Positions 44,302 to 52,844 of a stretch of DNA of 56,065 nt are shown piece after piece. The notes under the pieces were generated by a model, which was not told the DNA's origin, ran no database searches, and worked only from the letters and a program-made list of their open reading frames with translations. Numbering within the stretch: the first letter of the stretch is position 1; each line of letters opens with the position of its first letter. The position numbers were made by a program, and so were the translations under genes. Source of the stretch: Leucobacter sp. wl10 (GTDB taxonomy: Bacteria > Actinomycetota > Actinomycetes > Actinomycetales > Microbacteriaceae); contig NZ_KZ984003.1 of NCBI RefSeq assembly GCF_003569785.1, positions 10,474 through 66,538 of the forward strand. Reading direction: 5' to 3'.

Positions 44302-45732
44302 ATGGGCTCGAAGGTCGATCTGGCGATTATCGGATCAGGCGGCGGGGCCTTCGCCGCAGCGATCCGGGCCACCGGGCTAGGCAAGTCGGTGGTGATGATC
44401 GAGCGGTCAACATTCGGGGGCACCTGCGTGAATACCGGTTGCATTCCCTCCAAGAGCCTGCTCGCAGCCGCAGAAGCGCGGCATACAGCTTCCGATGCCG
44501 CGCGGTTTCCGGGGATCGCGGCGGCGGCCGGCCCCGTGGACATGCCGGGCCTGGTCGGTGCCACTCAGTCACTGGTGGAGTCATTGCGCGGTGAGAAGTA
44601 CGAGGACGTGGCCGACGCTTATGGGTGGCGGGTCCTGCACGCCGACGCGTCGTTCGCCGGGACCCCGGACGGCCCGTTGCTGCACACCGTCACCGGTGAC
44701 GGCAAGGCTGAGGCGATCAGGGCCGATCACTACCTGATCGCGACGGGATCAGCCCCCTGGGCGGCACCAATCCCCGGCCTGGCCACCGTGGACTATCTGA
44801 CCTCGACCACCGCGATGGAACTCACCGAGGTCCCCGACTCTCTGCTCGTGCTCGGGGGCGGCTACGTGGCGATGGAACAAGCACAGTTGTTCGCCCGACT
44901 CGGCGCCCGGGTGACCATGGTGGTCCGCTCCCGGCTGGCATCAAGAGAGGAACCCGAAGCCTCCCGTGCCCTAGAGGACGTGTTCGCCGACGAAGGCATC
45001 CACGTTGTTCGACCCGCCGAGGTCACCTCCGTGCTCCACGACCCGGCCAGCAGCCAGGTTGTCGCGACGGCGAACGTCTCCGGCATCGAGCAGGAGTTCC
45101 GAGCCGACCGTGTGCTGGTGGCCACCGGCCGTCGCCCGGTCACCGAGGGACTCAACCTCGACGCCGTCGGGGTCAACACCGGCCAGGCCGGAGAAGTCGT
45201 GGTCAGCGACCAGCTCCAGTCGACGAACCGGCGGGTCTGGGCTGCCGGGGACGTGACCGGGCACCACGAGTTCGTCTATGTCGCTGCGCAACACGGGGCG
45301 ATGATCGTCGACAATGCGTTCACCAGCACCGACCGCACTGTCGACTACGCCCGCCTGCCACGAGTGACGTTCACTAGTCCCGCTCTAGCCGCGGTGGGCA
45401 TGACCGAAGCAGACGTCCTCGCTTCGGGGATCCGCTGCGACTGCCGGGTCCTGCCCCTGAAATACGTGCCCCGCGCGCTGGTCAACCGGGACACCCGCGG
45501 CTTGATCAAGATCGTCGTCGACGCCGACACCGGTCACATCCTCGGACTCACTGCGGTCGCCAAGGACGCCGGTGAACTCGCCGCGGCCGGTGTCTACATC
45601 CTCGAAGGCGGGATGACACTCGAACAGGTCTCCCGAAGCTGGGCCCCGTATCTGACGATGGCCGAAGGCATCAGGATCGCTGCCCAATCATTCACCACCG
45701 ACGTCTCCAAACTCTCCTGCTGCGCGGTATGA
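44302..45732 (+). CDS. merA: Mercuric reductase
   Basis: The 476-residue flavoprotein disulfide reductase has the FAD motif IIGSGGGAFAAAI, the redox-active GGTCVNTGC (Cys42, Cys47), the NAD(P)H motif VLGGGYVAMEQAQ and the C-terminal Cys pair LSCCAV (473-474) diagnostic of MerA. It would reduce Hg(II) to Hg(0) in the cytosol. It lacks the N-terminal HMA (NmerA) domain. No merT, merP or merB gene is adjacent; the operon seems to be merA alone under merR. ATG 44302 follows GGGAGGA. Confidence 0.93.
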   Translation: MGSKVDLAIIGSGGGAFAAAIRATGLGKSVVMIERSTFGGTCVNTGCIPSKSLLAAAEARHTASDAARFPGIAAAAGPVDMPGLVGATQSLVESLRGEKYEDVADAYGWRVLHADASFAGTPDGPLLHTVTGDGKAEAIRADHYLIATGSAPWAAPIPGLATVDYLTSTTAMELTEVPDSLLVLGGGYVAMEQAQLFARLGARVTMVVRSRLASREEPEASRALEDVFADEGIHVVRPAEVTSVLHDPASSQVVATANVSGIEQEFRADRVLVATGRRPVTEGLNLDAVGVNTGQAGEVVVSDQLQSTNRRVWAAGDVTGHHEFVYVAAQHGAMIVDNAFTSTDRTVDYARLPRVTFTSPALAAVGMTEADVLASGIRCDCRVLPLKYVPRALVNRDTRGLIKIVVDADTGHILGLTAVAKDAGELAAAGVYILEGGMTLEQVSRSWAPYLTMAEGIRIAAQSFTTDVSKLSCCAV

Positions 45733-46145
45733 CGCCTTCACCGGCGGACCCGATGTGGTGAACAAGCGGCGCACCACCAGTCCCGTACCGTGCTGACCTT
45801 TCTGGAGACGGGCGAAGCCGCAATCGTGGTGATCGCCTGCTGACGCCCGGGCCAACCCTCTTTGCTGCTGGAGTGCTGACCGGTTTCGTTGGCGTTATGC
45901 GGCATCCGTCAGTCTTCACCGCCGGGCTCACCGCTGTCCTTGGTCGCCGTGATCACCACGCTAAGTCCCCCGCCCAGGACACCAGCGTTCTACCGACGAA
46001 TAACTGCCTTGTCCCTCCTGCTGCTGCCGACCGTCCCGGTGATCGCGGGCGGCCCGACGTACCTGAGTGACATGCAGCTGCCACTTATTAACTCCGTATT
46101 CGGGCACTTCCATCATCCGACCCTGCCGGTGGGGAGCTGAACGGC
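45733..46145. other. Gene-poor spacer between merA and transfer genes
   Basis: In these 413 bp I see no recognisable gene. A short plus-strand frame at 45889-46140 has a hydrophobic segment (ITALSLLLLPTVPVIAGG) but no good ribosome site. It could be a decayed small transfer gene cut by arrival of the mer unit. Confidence 0.4.
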
Positions 46146-46412
46146 ATGGACGTCTTCCCCAACTTCGACGGAATCGGCGGGATCGGCGACCTGCGTGCGG
46201 TGATCGGAGCGCTGCTGACGTTCGTGCTCATCACCGCCGTCCTGATGCTCATCGTCTCCGCCATCATCTGGGCCGTCGCTGCCGCGAACGGCAACTACAG
46301 CGCAGCCGGCAAGGGCCGCACCGGTGTCCTGGTCGCCCTCGGCACCGCGGTCCTGGCCGGTGCCGGCGTGGCGTGGATGAACTGGCTCATCGAACTCGGC
46401 CAGCAACTCTGA
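46146..46412 (+). CDS. DUF6112-like small membrane protein, copy 1
   Basis: The 88-residue protein has two membrane helices (RAVIGALLTFVLITAVLMLIVSAIIWAVAAA and GVLVALGTAVLAGAGVAWMNWLIELGQQL) joined by a short basic loop (NGNYSAAGKGRTG). Size and topology resemble the VirB2/pilin-like or VirB3-like small subunits of type IV secretion systems, and such genes start actinobacterial transfer operons. It is paralogous to the next gene. Confidence 0.8.
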   Translation: MDVFPNFDGIGGIGDLRAVIGALLTFVLITAVLMLIVSAIIWAVAAANGNYSAAGKGRTGVLVALGTAVLAGAGVAWMNWLIELGQQL

Positions 46413-46492
46413 TCCCTGCACACGCTCGAAACGGCCGCCGCGGACCGCCCTGGGGATTGTCGCGCACCTGATCTGCGAACCCATCCGTGTTC

Positions 46493-46511
46493 CCCGCCCG
46501 GAAAGGGCGGG
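46493..46511 (+). promoter_or_regulatory. 7-bp hairpin before second DUF6112 gene
   Basis: CCCGCCC and GGGCGGG flank a GGAAA loop, followed by TTCGCTCGTCAGGAG, 22 bp before the next start. It could be an attenuator, RNA-stability or translation hairpin. A similar arrangement occurs at 49896. Confidence 0.5.
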
Positions 46512-46533
46512 TTCGCTCGTCAGGAGACTCACC

Positions 46534-46845
46534 GTGTTCGATCTCATCACCGCTCTGCCGGCGCTTCTGCCGATGGATGTCGACATCACCCCCAACGATG
46601 ACGGCCTGCCCGGCATCGCCCAACTGCGCACCATCGTCGGCGCGGTGATGACCATCGGCCTGATCCTGTCCGTCCTCGCGCTGATCATCTCCGCCATCGT
46701 GTGGGGATTCGGCGCCAACTCCTCCAACCCGCACTTGGCCGGCCGCGGGAAGGTCGGCGTCCTCGTCAGCTGCGGGGCCGCGGTGATCTGCGGCGCCAGC
46801 GTGACGTTGATCAACTTCTTCTGGGACGTCGGCCAGCAGGTCTGA
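46534..46845 (+). CDS. DUF6112-like small membrane protein, copy 2
   Basis: The 103-residue paralogue of the preceding protein shares the pattern GI-x-LR-x-(V/I)-(I/V)GA in front of helix 1 (VMTIGLILSVLALIISAIVWGFGAN), the basic loop (LAGRGKVG) and a second helix ending in DVGQQV, compared with ELGQQL in copy 1. It is presumably a second small subunit of the conjugation channel. The start is GTG 46534. The VirB6-like gene follows by 36 bp. Confidence 0.82.
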   Translation: MFDLITALPALLPMDVDITPNDDGLPGIAQLRTIVGAVMTIGLILSVLALIISAIVWGFGANSSNPHLAGRGKVGVLVSCGAAVICGASVTLINFFWDVGQQV

Positions 46846-46881
46846 CCACCCGCTGACCGACCCCTTGAAGGAGTGATTGCG

Positions 46882-48366
46882 GTGGGTGTGTGCGATATCC
46901 CCGTCATCTCGACCGTGTGCGACACCGCCGGCGAAGCCGCCGCGAGCTTGGTGGCGGCTCCGTTCGACTGGCTCGCCCAAGCCATGGGTGCCGCCGCCGG
47001 GTGGCTGTTCGAGGCCGTGTGGTCCGTGTTCGACACCACCACCCTCGTCGATGTCACCCGGCCGGAGTACGTGGCGGTCTACAACCTGCTGTTCGGCATC
47101 GCCGTGTTCGTGATGCTGATCTTCTTCTGCCTCCAGCTGCTCACCGGCCTGGTCCGCCGTGACCCGACCGCCTTGTCCCGTGCCGCGCTCGCGTTGGCGA
47201 AGTCTGTGCTCGGCTCGTTCGTGGTGATCACGCTGACGGCGCTGTTGCTGGAGATCGTCGACCAGCTCTGTGTCGGGATCATCCAGGCCGCCGGAGAAAC
47301 CACCGAGTCCATGGGCGACAAGATCACCCTCCTCGCCGCCGGCCTGGTCGGGATCAACATCGCCGCGCCCGGGGTGGGGGCGATCATCACTATCTTCCTC
47401 GCCGGCCTGGCGATCGCCGCGGCCGCGATCGTGTGGCTTTCGCTGCTCGTGCGCAAGGCACTGTTGCTGGTGGCGATCGTGTTCGCACCTCTGGCGTTCT
47501 CCGGCGCCTCCTGGGACGCCAGCAGGGGGTGGATCGGCAAGTGGGCGATGTTCGTCATCGCGCTGATCTGTTCCAAGCTCGTCCTGGTCGTGATGTTCCT
47601 CGTCGCCATCACCCAGGTGTCGGCACCGATCGACGCGGACCTGTCCTCGATCAGCGACCCCCTCGCCGGGATCGTGCTGATGGCGATGGCCGCGTTCGCC
47701 CCCTACCTGACTTACAAGTTCATCAGCTTCATTGGCTTCGACATGTACCACGCGATCGGCTCCGAACAAGACGCCAAACAGGCCCTCAACCGGCCCGTCC
47801 CCACCCCGACGAAACCGGCCGGTGACGGCCCGAAGAAGGTCCTCGACGGCGCCAACAACAGCGGTAACGAAAGCGGCGGCGGCAGCAGGGGGAACGCTGG
47901 GGGCGGTGGGAAGGCGCCGCCCCGGGCCAAGACCTCCACACCGCAGGCATCCGGAAGCGCGACGGGTGCCGCTGGTGGCGCCAGCTCCGCCGGTGGGTCC
48001 GCTGGAGCCGGCGCAGGAGCAGGCGGCGGTGCCAGTGCGGGCGCTGGCGCCGGTGCGGGTGCTGCGGCGGCGGGACCGGCCGCGGCAGCGGTGATCGCGG
48101 CGAAGGTCGCCAAGGACGCCGCAACCGCCGGCCCCAAGGCCGGCACGGCCCTCGCCAACCAGGCTGAGACGGCCGCCGACAGCGCCGGGCAGACCGGCGC
48201 GACGCCCCCTCCGGCGGCGTCCCCGACGTCGTCCCCACCGGCCACGAAGGCTCCGCCTCCGGTCGAGCCGAAGACACCATCGGCGGGTCCGGGCTCGGCA
48301 CAACCGGAGCCGCGTGCGCAGAAGCCGGCCCCGCCGCCGGCGCCGAAGTCGACCGGGAAGGACTGA
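46882..48366 (+). CDS. VirB6/TrbL-like transfer membrane protein
   Basis: The protein of about 494 residues has at least five hydrophobic helices in the first 290 residues (YNLLFGIAVFVMLIFFCLQLLTGLV; SVLGSFVVITLTALLLEIV; AIITIFLAGLAIAAAAIVWLSLLV; MFVIALICSKLVLVVMFLVAI; GIVLMAMAAFAPYLTYKFISF). About 190 residues of low-complexity Ala/Gly/Pro/Ser follow. Polytopic core plus flexible tail is typical of VirB6/TrbL proteins of actinobacterial conjugation systems. GTG 46882 is chosen because AAGGAG ends eight bases before it; GTG 46873 overlaps that site. Confidence 0.85.
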   Translation: MGVCDIPVISTVCDTAGEAAASLVAAPFDWLAQAMGAAAGWLFEAVWSVFDTTTLVDVTRPEYVAVYNLLFGIAVFVMLIFFCLQLLTGLVRRDPTALSRAALALAKSVLGSFVVITLTALLLEIVDQLCVGIIQAAGETTESMGDKITLLAAGLVGINIAAPGVGAIITIFLAGLAIAAAAIVWLSLLVRKALLLVAIVFAPLAFSGASWDASRGWIGKWAMFVIALICSKLVLVVMFLVAITQVSAPIDADLSSISDPLAGIVLMAMAAFAPYLTYKFISFIGFDMYHAIGSEQDAKQALNRPVPTPTKPAGDGPKKVLDGANNSGNESGGGSRGNAGGGGKAPPRAKTSTPQASGSATGAAGGASSAGGSAGAGAGAGGGASAGAGAGAGAAAAGPAAAAVIAAKVAKDAATAGPKAGTALANQAETAADSAGQTGATPPPAASPTSSPPATKAPPPVEPKTPSAGPGSAQPEPRAQKPAPPPAPKSTGKD

Positions 48367-48373
48367 AGGGGCC

Positions 48374-49837
48374 ATGACCTCGAAGCAGAAGGAGTCCACC
48401 ACGCAGCTGGTGCCGGTCAAGTTCTCCCGCCTCACCCGCCGCGGCATCCTCCTCGGCCTGTCCCTATCCCAGCTCATCACCCTCGCCACCGGCGTCCTCG
48501 CCGTCGTCGGCGCCTTGTATGCCGGCGGAGGCATCCTGCTGGCCTACACCGCACCCGTCTGGGTGCTCGCCGCCGCCCTGACCTGGGTACCCGTCGCTGG
48601 GCGTCCGGCCGTGGAGTGGCTGCCGGTGGCGTGCTGGTGGCTGTGGCGCTCCACCGCGGGCCAGCTGCTGTACCGGCGCCGGATCGTGGCACCGCGGCCG
48701 GTCGGCACGCTCGCGCTGCCCGGGGACATGGCCCGGCTGCGGGAGTACACCGACCCCGACACCGGCGCCGGGATGATCCACGACCCCCACGCTGCGACCC
48801 TCACCGTGGTCTGCGAGGTGACCCATCCGGCGTTCGTGCTCCTGGACCCGGGTGAGCAGGAACGCCGCGTCACCTCCTGGGGGCGCGTGCTGGCCACGGT
48901 GTGCCGCTCCGGGCGGATCGCCACCCTGCAAGTGCTGGAACGGACGCTGCCGGACTCCGGCACCGGACTGGCCGAATGGTGGGCCTCCCACGGCACCGCC
49001 GACGACACCTGGGCCGCGACCACCTACGCCGAACTGATCGAGCGTGCCGGGCCGGCCGGGGAACGGCACGCCACCACCTTGTCCCTGTCGCTGGATATGA
49101 AGACCGCCGCCCGCCAGATCAGGAACGCCGGTGGCGGCATCCGCGGGGCCGCCGCCGTCCTGCGCCAGGAGATGTCCACCCTGGTCGCAGCCCTACGCTC
49201 CGCCGACCTGAAACCCTCCGGGTGGCTGAGCCCGGGACAGATCGCGGTGATCCTGCGCAGCGCGTACGACCCGGCCATCGCCGCCACCCTGGAGCGCCAC
49301 GGCGAACTCGGCCAGCACCTCGCCACCGCCGGTCCCGTGGCCGTCAACGAGTCCTGGGCCCGGTTGCGCACCGACTCCGCCCACCACGCGGTGCTGTGGG
49401 TCAGCGAGTGGCCGCGCTCGATGGTCTACCCCGGCTTCCTGTCCCCGGTGCTGCTGTCCACCGGCATCCAACGCTCGTTCTCGCTGCTGTGCACCCCAAT
49501 GCGCTCCGACCAAGCCGCCCGCGACATCCGCAAGAAGAAGGTCGAGCACATCTCCGACCAAGCCCAGCGGGCGAAGATCGGGCAGATCGAAGACGCCACC
49601 CAGACCGCCGAGTACCACGACGTGCTCCAGCAGGAAGCCGACCTGACCGCCGGCCACGGAGTGCTGCGGTTCACCGGCCTCATCAGCGTCTCCGCACCCA
49701 CCGTCGAAGAGCTGGAGGCCGGGGTGGCCGCGATCGAGCAGGCCGCGATCCAAGCCTCCTGTGAAACCCGGCTGCTCGTGGGACAGCAGGCCGCTGCGTT
49801 CACCGCCGCGGCGCTGCCGCTGTGCCGCCGCATCTGA
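48374..49837 (+). CDS. SCO6880-family conjugation protein (PrgI-like plus VirB4 N-terminal domain)
   Basis: The 487-residue protein begins with a PrgI-like two-helix membrane region (LLGLSLSQLITLATGVLAVVG and LLAYTAPVWVLAAALTWVPVA). A long soluble domain then matches the non-ATPase part of VirB4-type proteins. It is known from Streptomyces as SCO6880 and is found next to the ATPase subunit, as here. The start is ATG 48374. It is in line with the VirB6-like gene (7-bp gap). Confidence 0.85.
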   Translation: MTSKQKESTTQLVPVKFSRLTRRGILLGLSLSQLITLATGVLAVVGALYAGGGILLAYTAPVWVLAAALTWVPVAGRPAVEWLPVACWWLWRSTAGQLLYRRRIVAPRPVGTLALPGDMARLREYTDPDTGAGMIHDPHAATLTVVCEVTHPAFVLLDPGEQERRVTSWGRVLATVCRSGRIATLQVLERTLPDSGTGLAEWWASHGTADDTWAATTYAELIERAGPAGERHATTLSLSLDMKTAARQIRNAGGGIRGAAAVLRQEMSTLVAALRSADLKPSGWLSPGQIAVILRSAYDPAIAATLERHGELGQHLATAGPVAVNESWARLRTDSAHHAVLWVSEWPRSMVYPGFLSPVLLSTGIQRSFSLLCTPMRSDQAARDIRKKKVEHISDQAQRAKIGQIEDATQTAEYHDVLQQEADLTAGHGVLRFTGLISVSAPTVEELEAGVAAIEQAAIQASCETRLLVGQQAAAFTAAALPLCRRI

Positions 49838-49895
49838 CGCCCCGCGTACACCCCGACCCTCGCGCCGTGGGGGTGCGCGTGCACCTGAGAGTCGA

Positions 49896-49911
49896 CCCCG
49901 GATGACCGGGG
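49896..49911 (+). promoter_or_regulatory. 6-bp hairpin before 49940 gene
   Basis: CCCCGG, ATGA, CCGGGG, followed by CTTTCGCGCTTGTCACAGGAGG and the next start. The layout matches that before the 46534 gene. Confidence 0.45.
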
Positions 49912-49939
49912 CTTTCGCGCTTGTCACAGGAGGCCGCTC

Positions 49940-50806
49940 ATGCCCACCTATCACGACCCACTCCAGGATGCTGCCGAAGCATCCGACGCGCTGCGCGGGC
50001 TCGCGCACGCCAGCCGCGTCTTCGACAACCCCGCCGACACCTACAGCGTGCTCGGTGACCTCCTCTCGGGCGTCCGATCGCTGCGCCAAGTGCTCGACCA
50101 GGTCGGCTCCGCGCATCTCACTCATCGCGACCGCGCTCACGACGATGACGGTGACCACGTGATCGGTGCCGCCGAAGCCCTCGCCGCGGCAGACGACCTG
50201 CACCACGCCGGAACACTCCTGGACGGTGTCGAGGAGCGCGTCAATGCCGCAATGACCCATTCGGGACGCGTCGCCTGGCACGCCCCGGCCCAGGAGATCG
50301 ACGGGGAGGCAGTGTCCACGGACGCGCCGCGGCGCTGGATCAGCGTCGTCTTCCTCCAAGGCGCCGAGGCCGACGAGGTGCTCGACCTGATCGACCGGGA
50401 CGGCGCCGATGCGGCCGTCGAGCACCTGCGCGGCTGGGACTACGGGGACGAGACCACCGACGCGGCCCTGGAGAACGGGTACGTCTACGACGAACCACCC
50501 ACCGGGCAGCTCGACCGGGTGATCACGGATGGTGACTACACCCTCACGTACAACCCGTTCATGGGCCACGTCAGCCTCCTGCGTGCACACCCTGCCGCGA
50601 TGTCCGACCCGGGCCTGGATGAGACCGGCGTGGTGCCCGCGCGTGAAGCGATCAGCGGCGTCGGCCCGCTCGATTCGAGCACGCCAAGGTCCTCGGTGAC
50701 ACCGGCGTCCGCGCGGGCGCAGCAGGGGCCGGCGGTTGTGGACCGGGATTGGTTCGCCGGGCCGGCCCGCTCCGCACGGTCGGCTGGGCGGGGGCTGTCG
50801 CTGTGA
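49940..50806 (+). CDS. Hypothetical transfer-operon protein
   Basis: The 288-residue soluble protein has two parts. Residues 1-115 are helical (LQDAAEASDALRGLAHASRVF, a linker, then VIGAAEALAAADDLHHAGTLLDGVEERVNAA). Residues 125-215 form an alpha/beta region (RRWISVVFLQGAEADEVLDLIDRDGADAAVEHLRGWDYGDET, YTLTYNPFMGHVSLLR). A short disordered tail is rich in Ser/Arg. It is not recognised as a known family. It is coupled to the VirB4-like ATPase gene by GTGA, so it probably belongs to the transfer machinery or its control. Confidence 0.7.
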   Translation: MPTYHDPLQDAAEASDALRGLAHASRVFDNPADTYSVLGDLLSGVRSLRQVLDQVGSAHLTHRDRAHDDDGDHVIGAAEALAAADDLHHAGTLLDGVEERVNAAMTHSGRVAWHAPAQEIDGEAVSTDAPRRWISVVFLQGAEADEVLDLIDRDGADAAVEHLRGWDYGDETTDAALENGYVYDEPPTGQLDRVITDGDYTLTYNPFMGHVSLLRAHPAAMSDPGLDETGVVPAREAISGVGPLDSSTPRSSVTPASARAQQGPAVVDRDWFAGPARSARSAGRGLSL

Positions 50807-52314
50807 GCGCGCGAGAGAACGAGCGGCTGCACGCATCGGTCCTGGTGGCCCCGGCCGCTGAGCGTCGCCGGCTGCGCAAGCGACGCCGGCGGGCTGCCGC
50901 AGCGCTGCGGGCCGAGCAGCACCGTACCGAGCAGGCTGCCGCGCGAGCGAAGGCCGATGCGGAACGCACTGAGCGACGCGCGACCACGTACCTGCCTGCC
51001 GCCGGTGAGCCCGGCCCGGCGGCGCTGCGCACACCCGGCAGGTTCCGGCTCCCGCGCCATCAGGACACGTCCGCGACGTTGGCGGGGGCGTACCCGTTCG
51101 TCGCCGAAGGCGGCCTCGGCGCCGACGGCGTGTTCGTCGGCCAAGACCTCTACTCCGGCGGCTCGTTCGTCTATGACCCCTGGGTCCTCTACGCCCGCGG
51201 GATCATCACCGCCCCCAACGTCGTCCTCGCCGGCATCGTGGGCTCCGGCAAGTCCTCGCTGGCGAAATCGCTCTACACGCGGTCGCTGCCGTTCGGACGG
51301 CGCGTCTACGTCCCCGGCGACCCGAAGGGCGAGCACACCGCCGTCGCCAACGCGGTCGGCGGACGGGCAATCGTCCTCGGCCACGGCCTGAACACACGCC
51401 TCAACCCCCTCGATGAAGGCCACCGGCCCACCGGACTGTCGGACCGGGAGTGGGCCATCACGGTCGCCTCCCGCCGCCGCGACCTCATCGGCGCTCTGGT
51501 CGAGACCGTCCTGGCCCGCGGGTTGACGCCGTTGGAGCACACCGCGATCGACCTCGCTCTCACCGCAGTCGTCGCAGAAAACACCGTGCCGATCCTGCCG
51601 ATGGTCGTCGACCGCATCCTCACCCCGGACGAGGCCGCCGACGGCAGATTGGCCGAGGACGGACGGCTCGTGGGCCATGCCCTGCGCCGCCTGGTCGCCG
51701 GTGACCTCGCCGGCCTGTTCGACGGCCCCAGCACGGTCCGGTTCGACCCCAGCCTGCCGATGATCAGCCTCGACCTGTCCCGCGTCACCGAGAACAGCAC
51801 ATTGATCTCGGTGTTGATGACGTGCTCGTCGGCGTGGATGGAGTCCGCGCTGCTGGACCCGAACGGTGGGCAGCGGTGGGTGATCTACGACGAAGCGTGG
51901 CGGCTGATGTCCCACCCCGCCTTGTTGAAGCGGATGGACGCGCACTGGCGTCTCGCGCGGCATTACGGGATCGCGAACATGCTGATCTTCCACAAACTCT
52001 CCGACCTGGACAACGTCGGCGACGCCGGCTCCGCCATGCGATCCCTCGCCAACAGCCTCCTCGCGAACGCCGAGACTCGGATCGTCTACCGGCAAGAATC
52101 CGACCAGCTCGGCCCCACCGCCCAGGCTCTTGGCCTGACCGGCACCGAGCAGAAGCTCCTCCCGGGCCTGGGTGTCGGGCAGGGGCTGTGGCGGATCAAA
52201 GACCGGGCCTTCGTCACCCAGCACCAGCTCCATCCCGCCGAGCTGACACTGTTCGACACCAGCTCGCGGCTCACCTCGGAACCCCGTAAGTTCACGATTC
52301 CTGAAGTCGGTTGA
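50803..52314 (+). CDS. VirB4-like conjugation ATPase
   Basis: The 503-residue P-loop ATPase has a coiled, highly basic N-terminus (ERRRLRKRRRRAAAALRAEQ). The nucleotide-binding core has Walker A LAGIVGSGKSSLAKS, VPGDPKGEHTAVANAVGG and Walker B WVIYDEAWRLM. The C-terminal half is typical of VirB4/TraC (HYGIANMLIFHKLSDLDNVGD; ANAETRIVYRQESDQL). It powers assembly or substrate transfer in the conjugation channel. Together with the SCO6880-like gene it makes up a split VirB4. The start is GTG 50803. A 12-bp inverted repeat follows its stop. Confidence 0.9.
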   Translation: MSARENERLHASVLVAPAAERRRLRKRRRRAAAALRAEQHRTEQAAARAKADAERTERRATTYLPAAGEPGPAALRTPGRFRLPRHQDTSATLAGAYPFVAEGGLGADGVFVGQDLYSGGSFVYDPWVLYARGIITAPNVVLAGIVGSGKSSLAKSLYTRSLPFGRRVYVPGDPKGEHTAVANAVGGRAIVLGHGLNTRLNPLDEGHRPTGLSDREWAITVASRRRDLIGALVETVLARGLTPLEHTAIDLALTAVVAENTVPILPMVVDRILTPDEAADGRLAEDGRLVGHALRRLVAGDLAGLFDGPSTVRFDPSLPMISLDLSRVTENSTLISVLMTCSSAWMESALLDPNGGQRWVIYDEAWRLMSHPALLKRMDAHWRLARHYGIANMLIFHKLSDLDNVGDAGSAMRSLANSLLANAETRIVYRQESDQLGPTAQALGLTGTEQKLLPGLGVGQGLWRIKDRAFVTQHQLHPAELTLFDTSSRLTSEPRKFTIPEVG

Positions 52315-52318
52315 TGCA

Positions 52319-52369
52319 GGAACTCACGGCATGAGGGCCTGGTTCAGGGTATCTGGGGCCGTGAGTTCC
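52319..52369. terminator. Long inverted repeat after transfer operon
   Basis: Perfect 12-bp arms GGAACTCACGGC (52319-52330) and GCCGTGAGTTCC (52358-52369) flank 27 bases, five bases after the VirB4-like stop. There is no T-tract, as is common for actinobacterial terminators. A regulatory or element-end role is also possible. Confidence 0.6.
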
Positions 52370-52472
52370 GTGGCTTGTAGGGGGGTGATGGTTGTGTCGA
52401 TGCGGACGGCAGGATCGGCGGGCTGTGCAAGACCGTGATCGGCGTGGGGCTCAGATACGTCAGCGCCTGCTG

Positions 52473-52495
52473 TATAGTCATCTCATGCTGACTAT
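52473..52495 (+). promoter_or_regulatory. cmtR promoter/operator overlapping the start codon
   Basis: TATAGT (52473-52478) is a good -10 only seven bases before the cmtR ATG (52485), which implies a leaderless transcript. The inverted repeat ATAGTCA, eight bases, TGACTAT (52474-52495) spans the -10 and the start codon, placing a repressor directly over the transcription start. Confidence 0.7.
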
Positions 52496-52844
52496 TGCTT
52501 CGCGGTTGGATGTGATGAACCGGCTGGGCCGGGCGATGGCCGACCCGACCCGGTCGCGGATTCTGATGACACTGCTGGACGGGCCGAGCTATCCGGCGGT
52601 GCTGTCGCGGAGTCTGGAACTGACCCGATCGAACGTGTCGAACCATCTGGCGTGTCTGCGGGACTGTGGGATCGTGGTGGCCGAGCCGGAGGGCCGCCAG
52701 ACGCGTTACGAGATCGCCGACCCGCACCTGGCCGCCGCGCTGGATGCGCTGGTGGAGGTCACGCTGGCTGTGGACGAGAACGCGCCGTGCATCGACCCGG
52801 CGTGCTCGGTCGTCGGCTGCTGCGAGCCGGGAGCGATCGCGTGA
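52485..52844 (+). CDS. cmtR: CmtR-type Cd/Pb-sensing ArsR-family repressor
   Basis: The 119-residue ArsR/SmtB protein has a winged helix (RSNVSNHLACLRDCGIVVAEPEGRQTRYEI). Cysteines fall at 57, 61 and 102, the exact Cd/Pb ligand positions of Mycobacterium tuberculosis CmtR. More cysteines follow in a C-terminal tail (CSVVGCCEPG). Metal binding should release it from the operator over its own start and induce the ATPase downstream, which is coupled by GTGA. In M. tuberculosis cmtR neighbours the P1B-4 ATPase gene ctpG, and the pairing is the same here. Confidence 0.93.
   Translation: MLTIASRLDVMNRLGRAMADPTRSRILMTLLDGPSYPAVLSRSLELTRSNVSNHLACLRDCGIVVAEPEGRQTRYEIADPHLAAALDALVEVTLAVDENAPCIDPACSVVGCCEPGAIA

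Noticed and set aside
46387..48534. A 715-codon minus-strand frame across the transfer genes
   Set aside because: It is antisense to VirB6-like and neighbouring genes; its Arg/Gly-rich tract mirrors the Ala/Pro tail of the VirB6-like protein.
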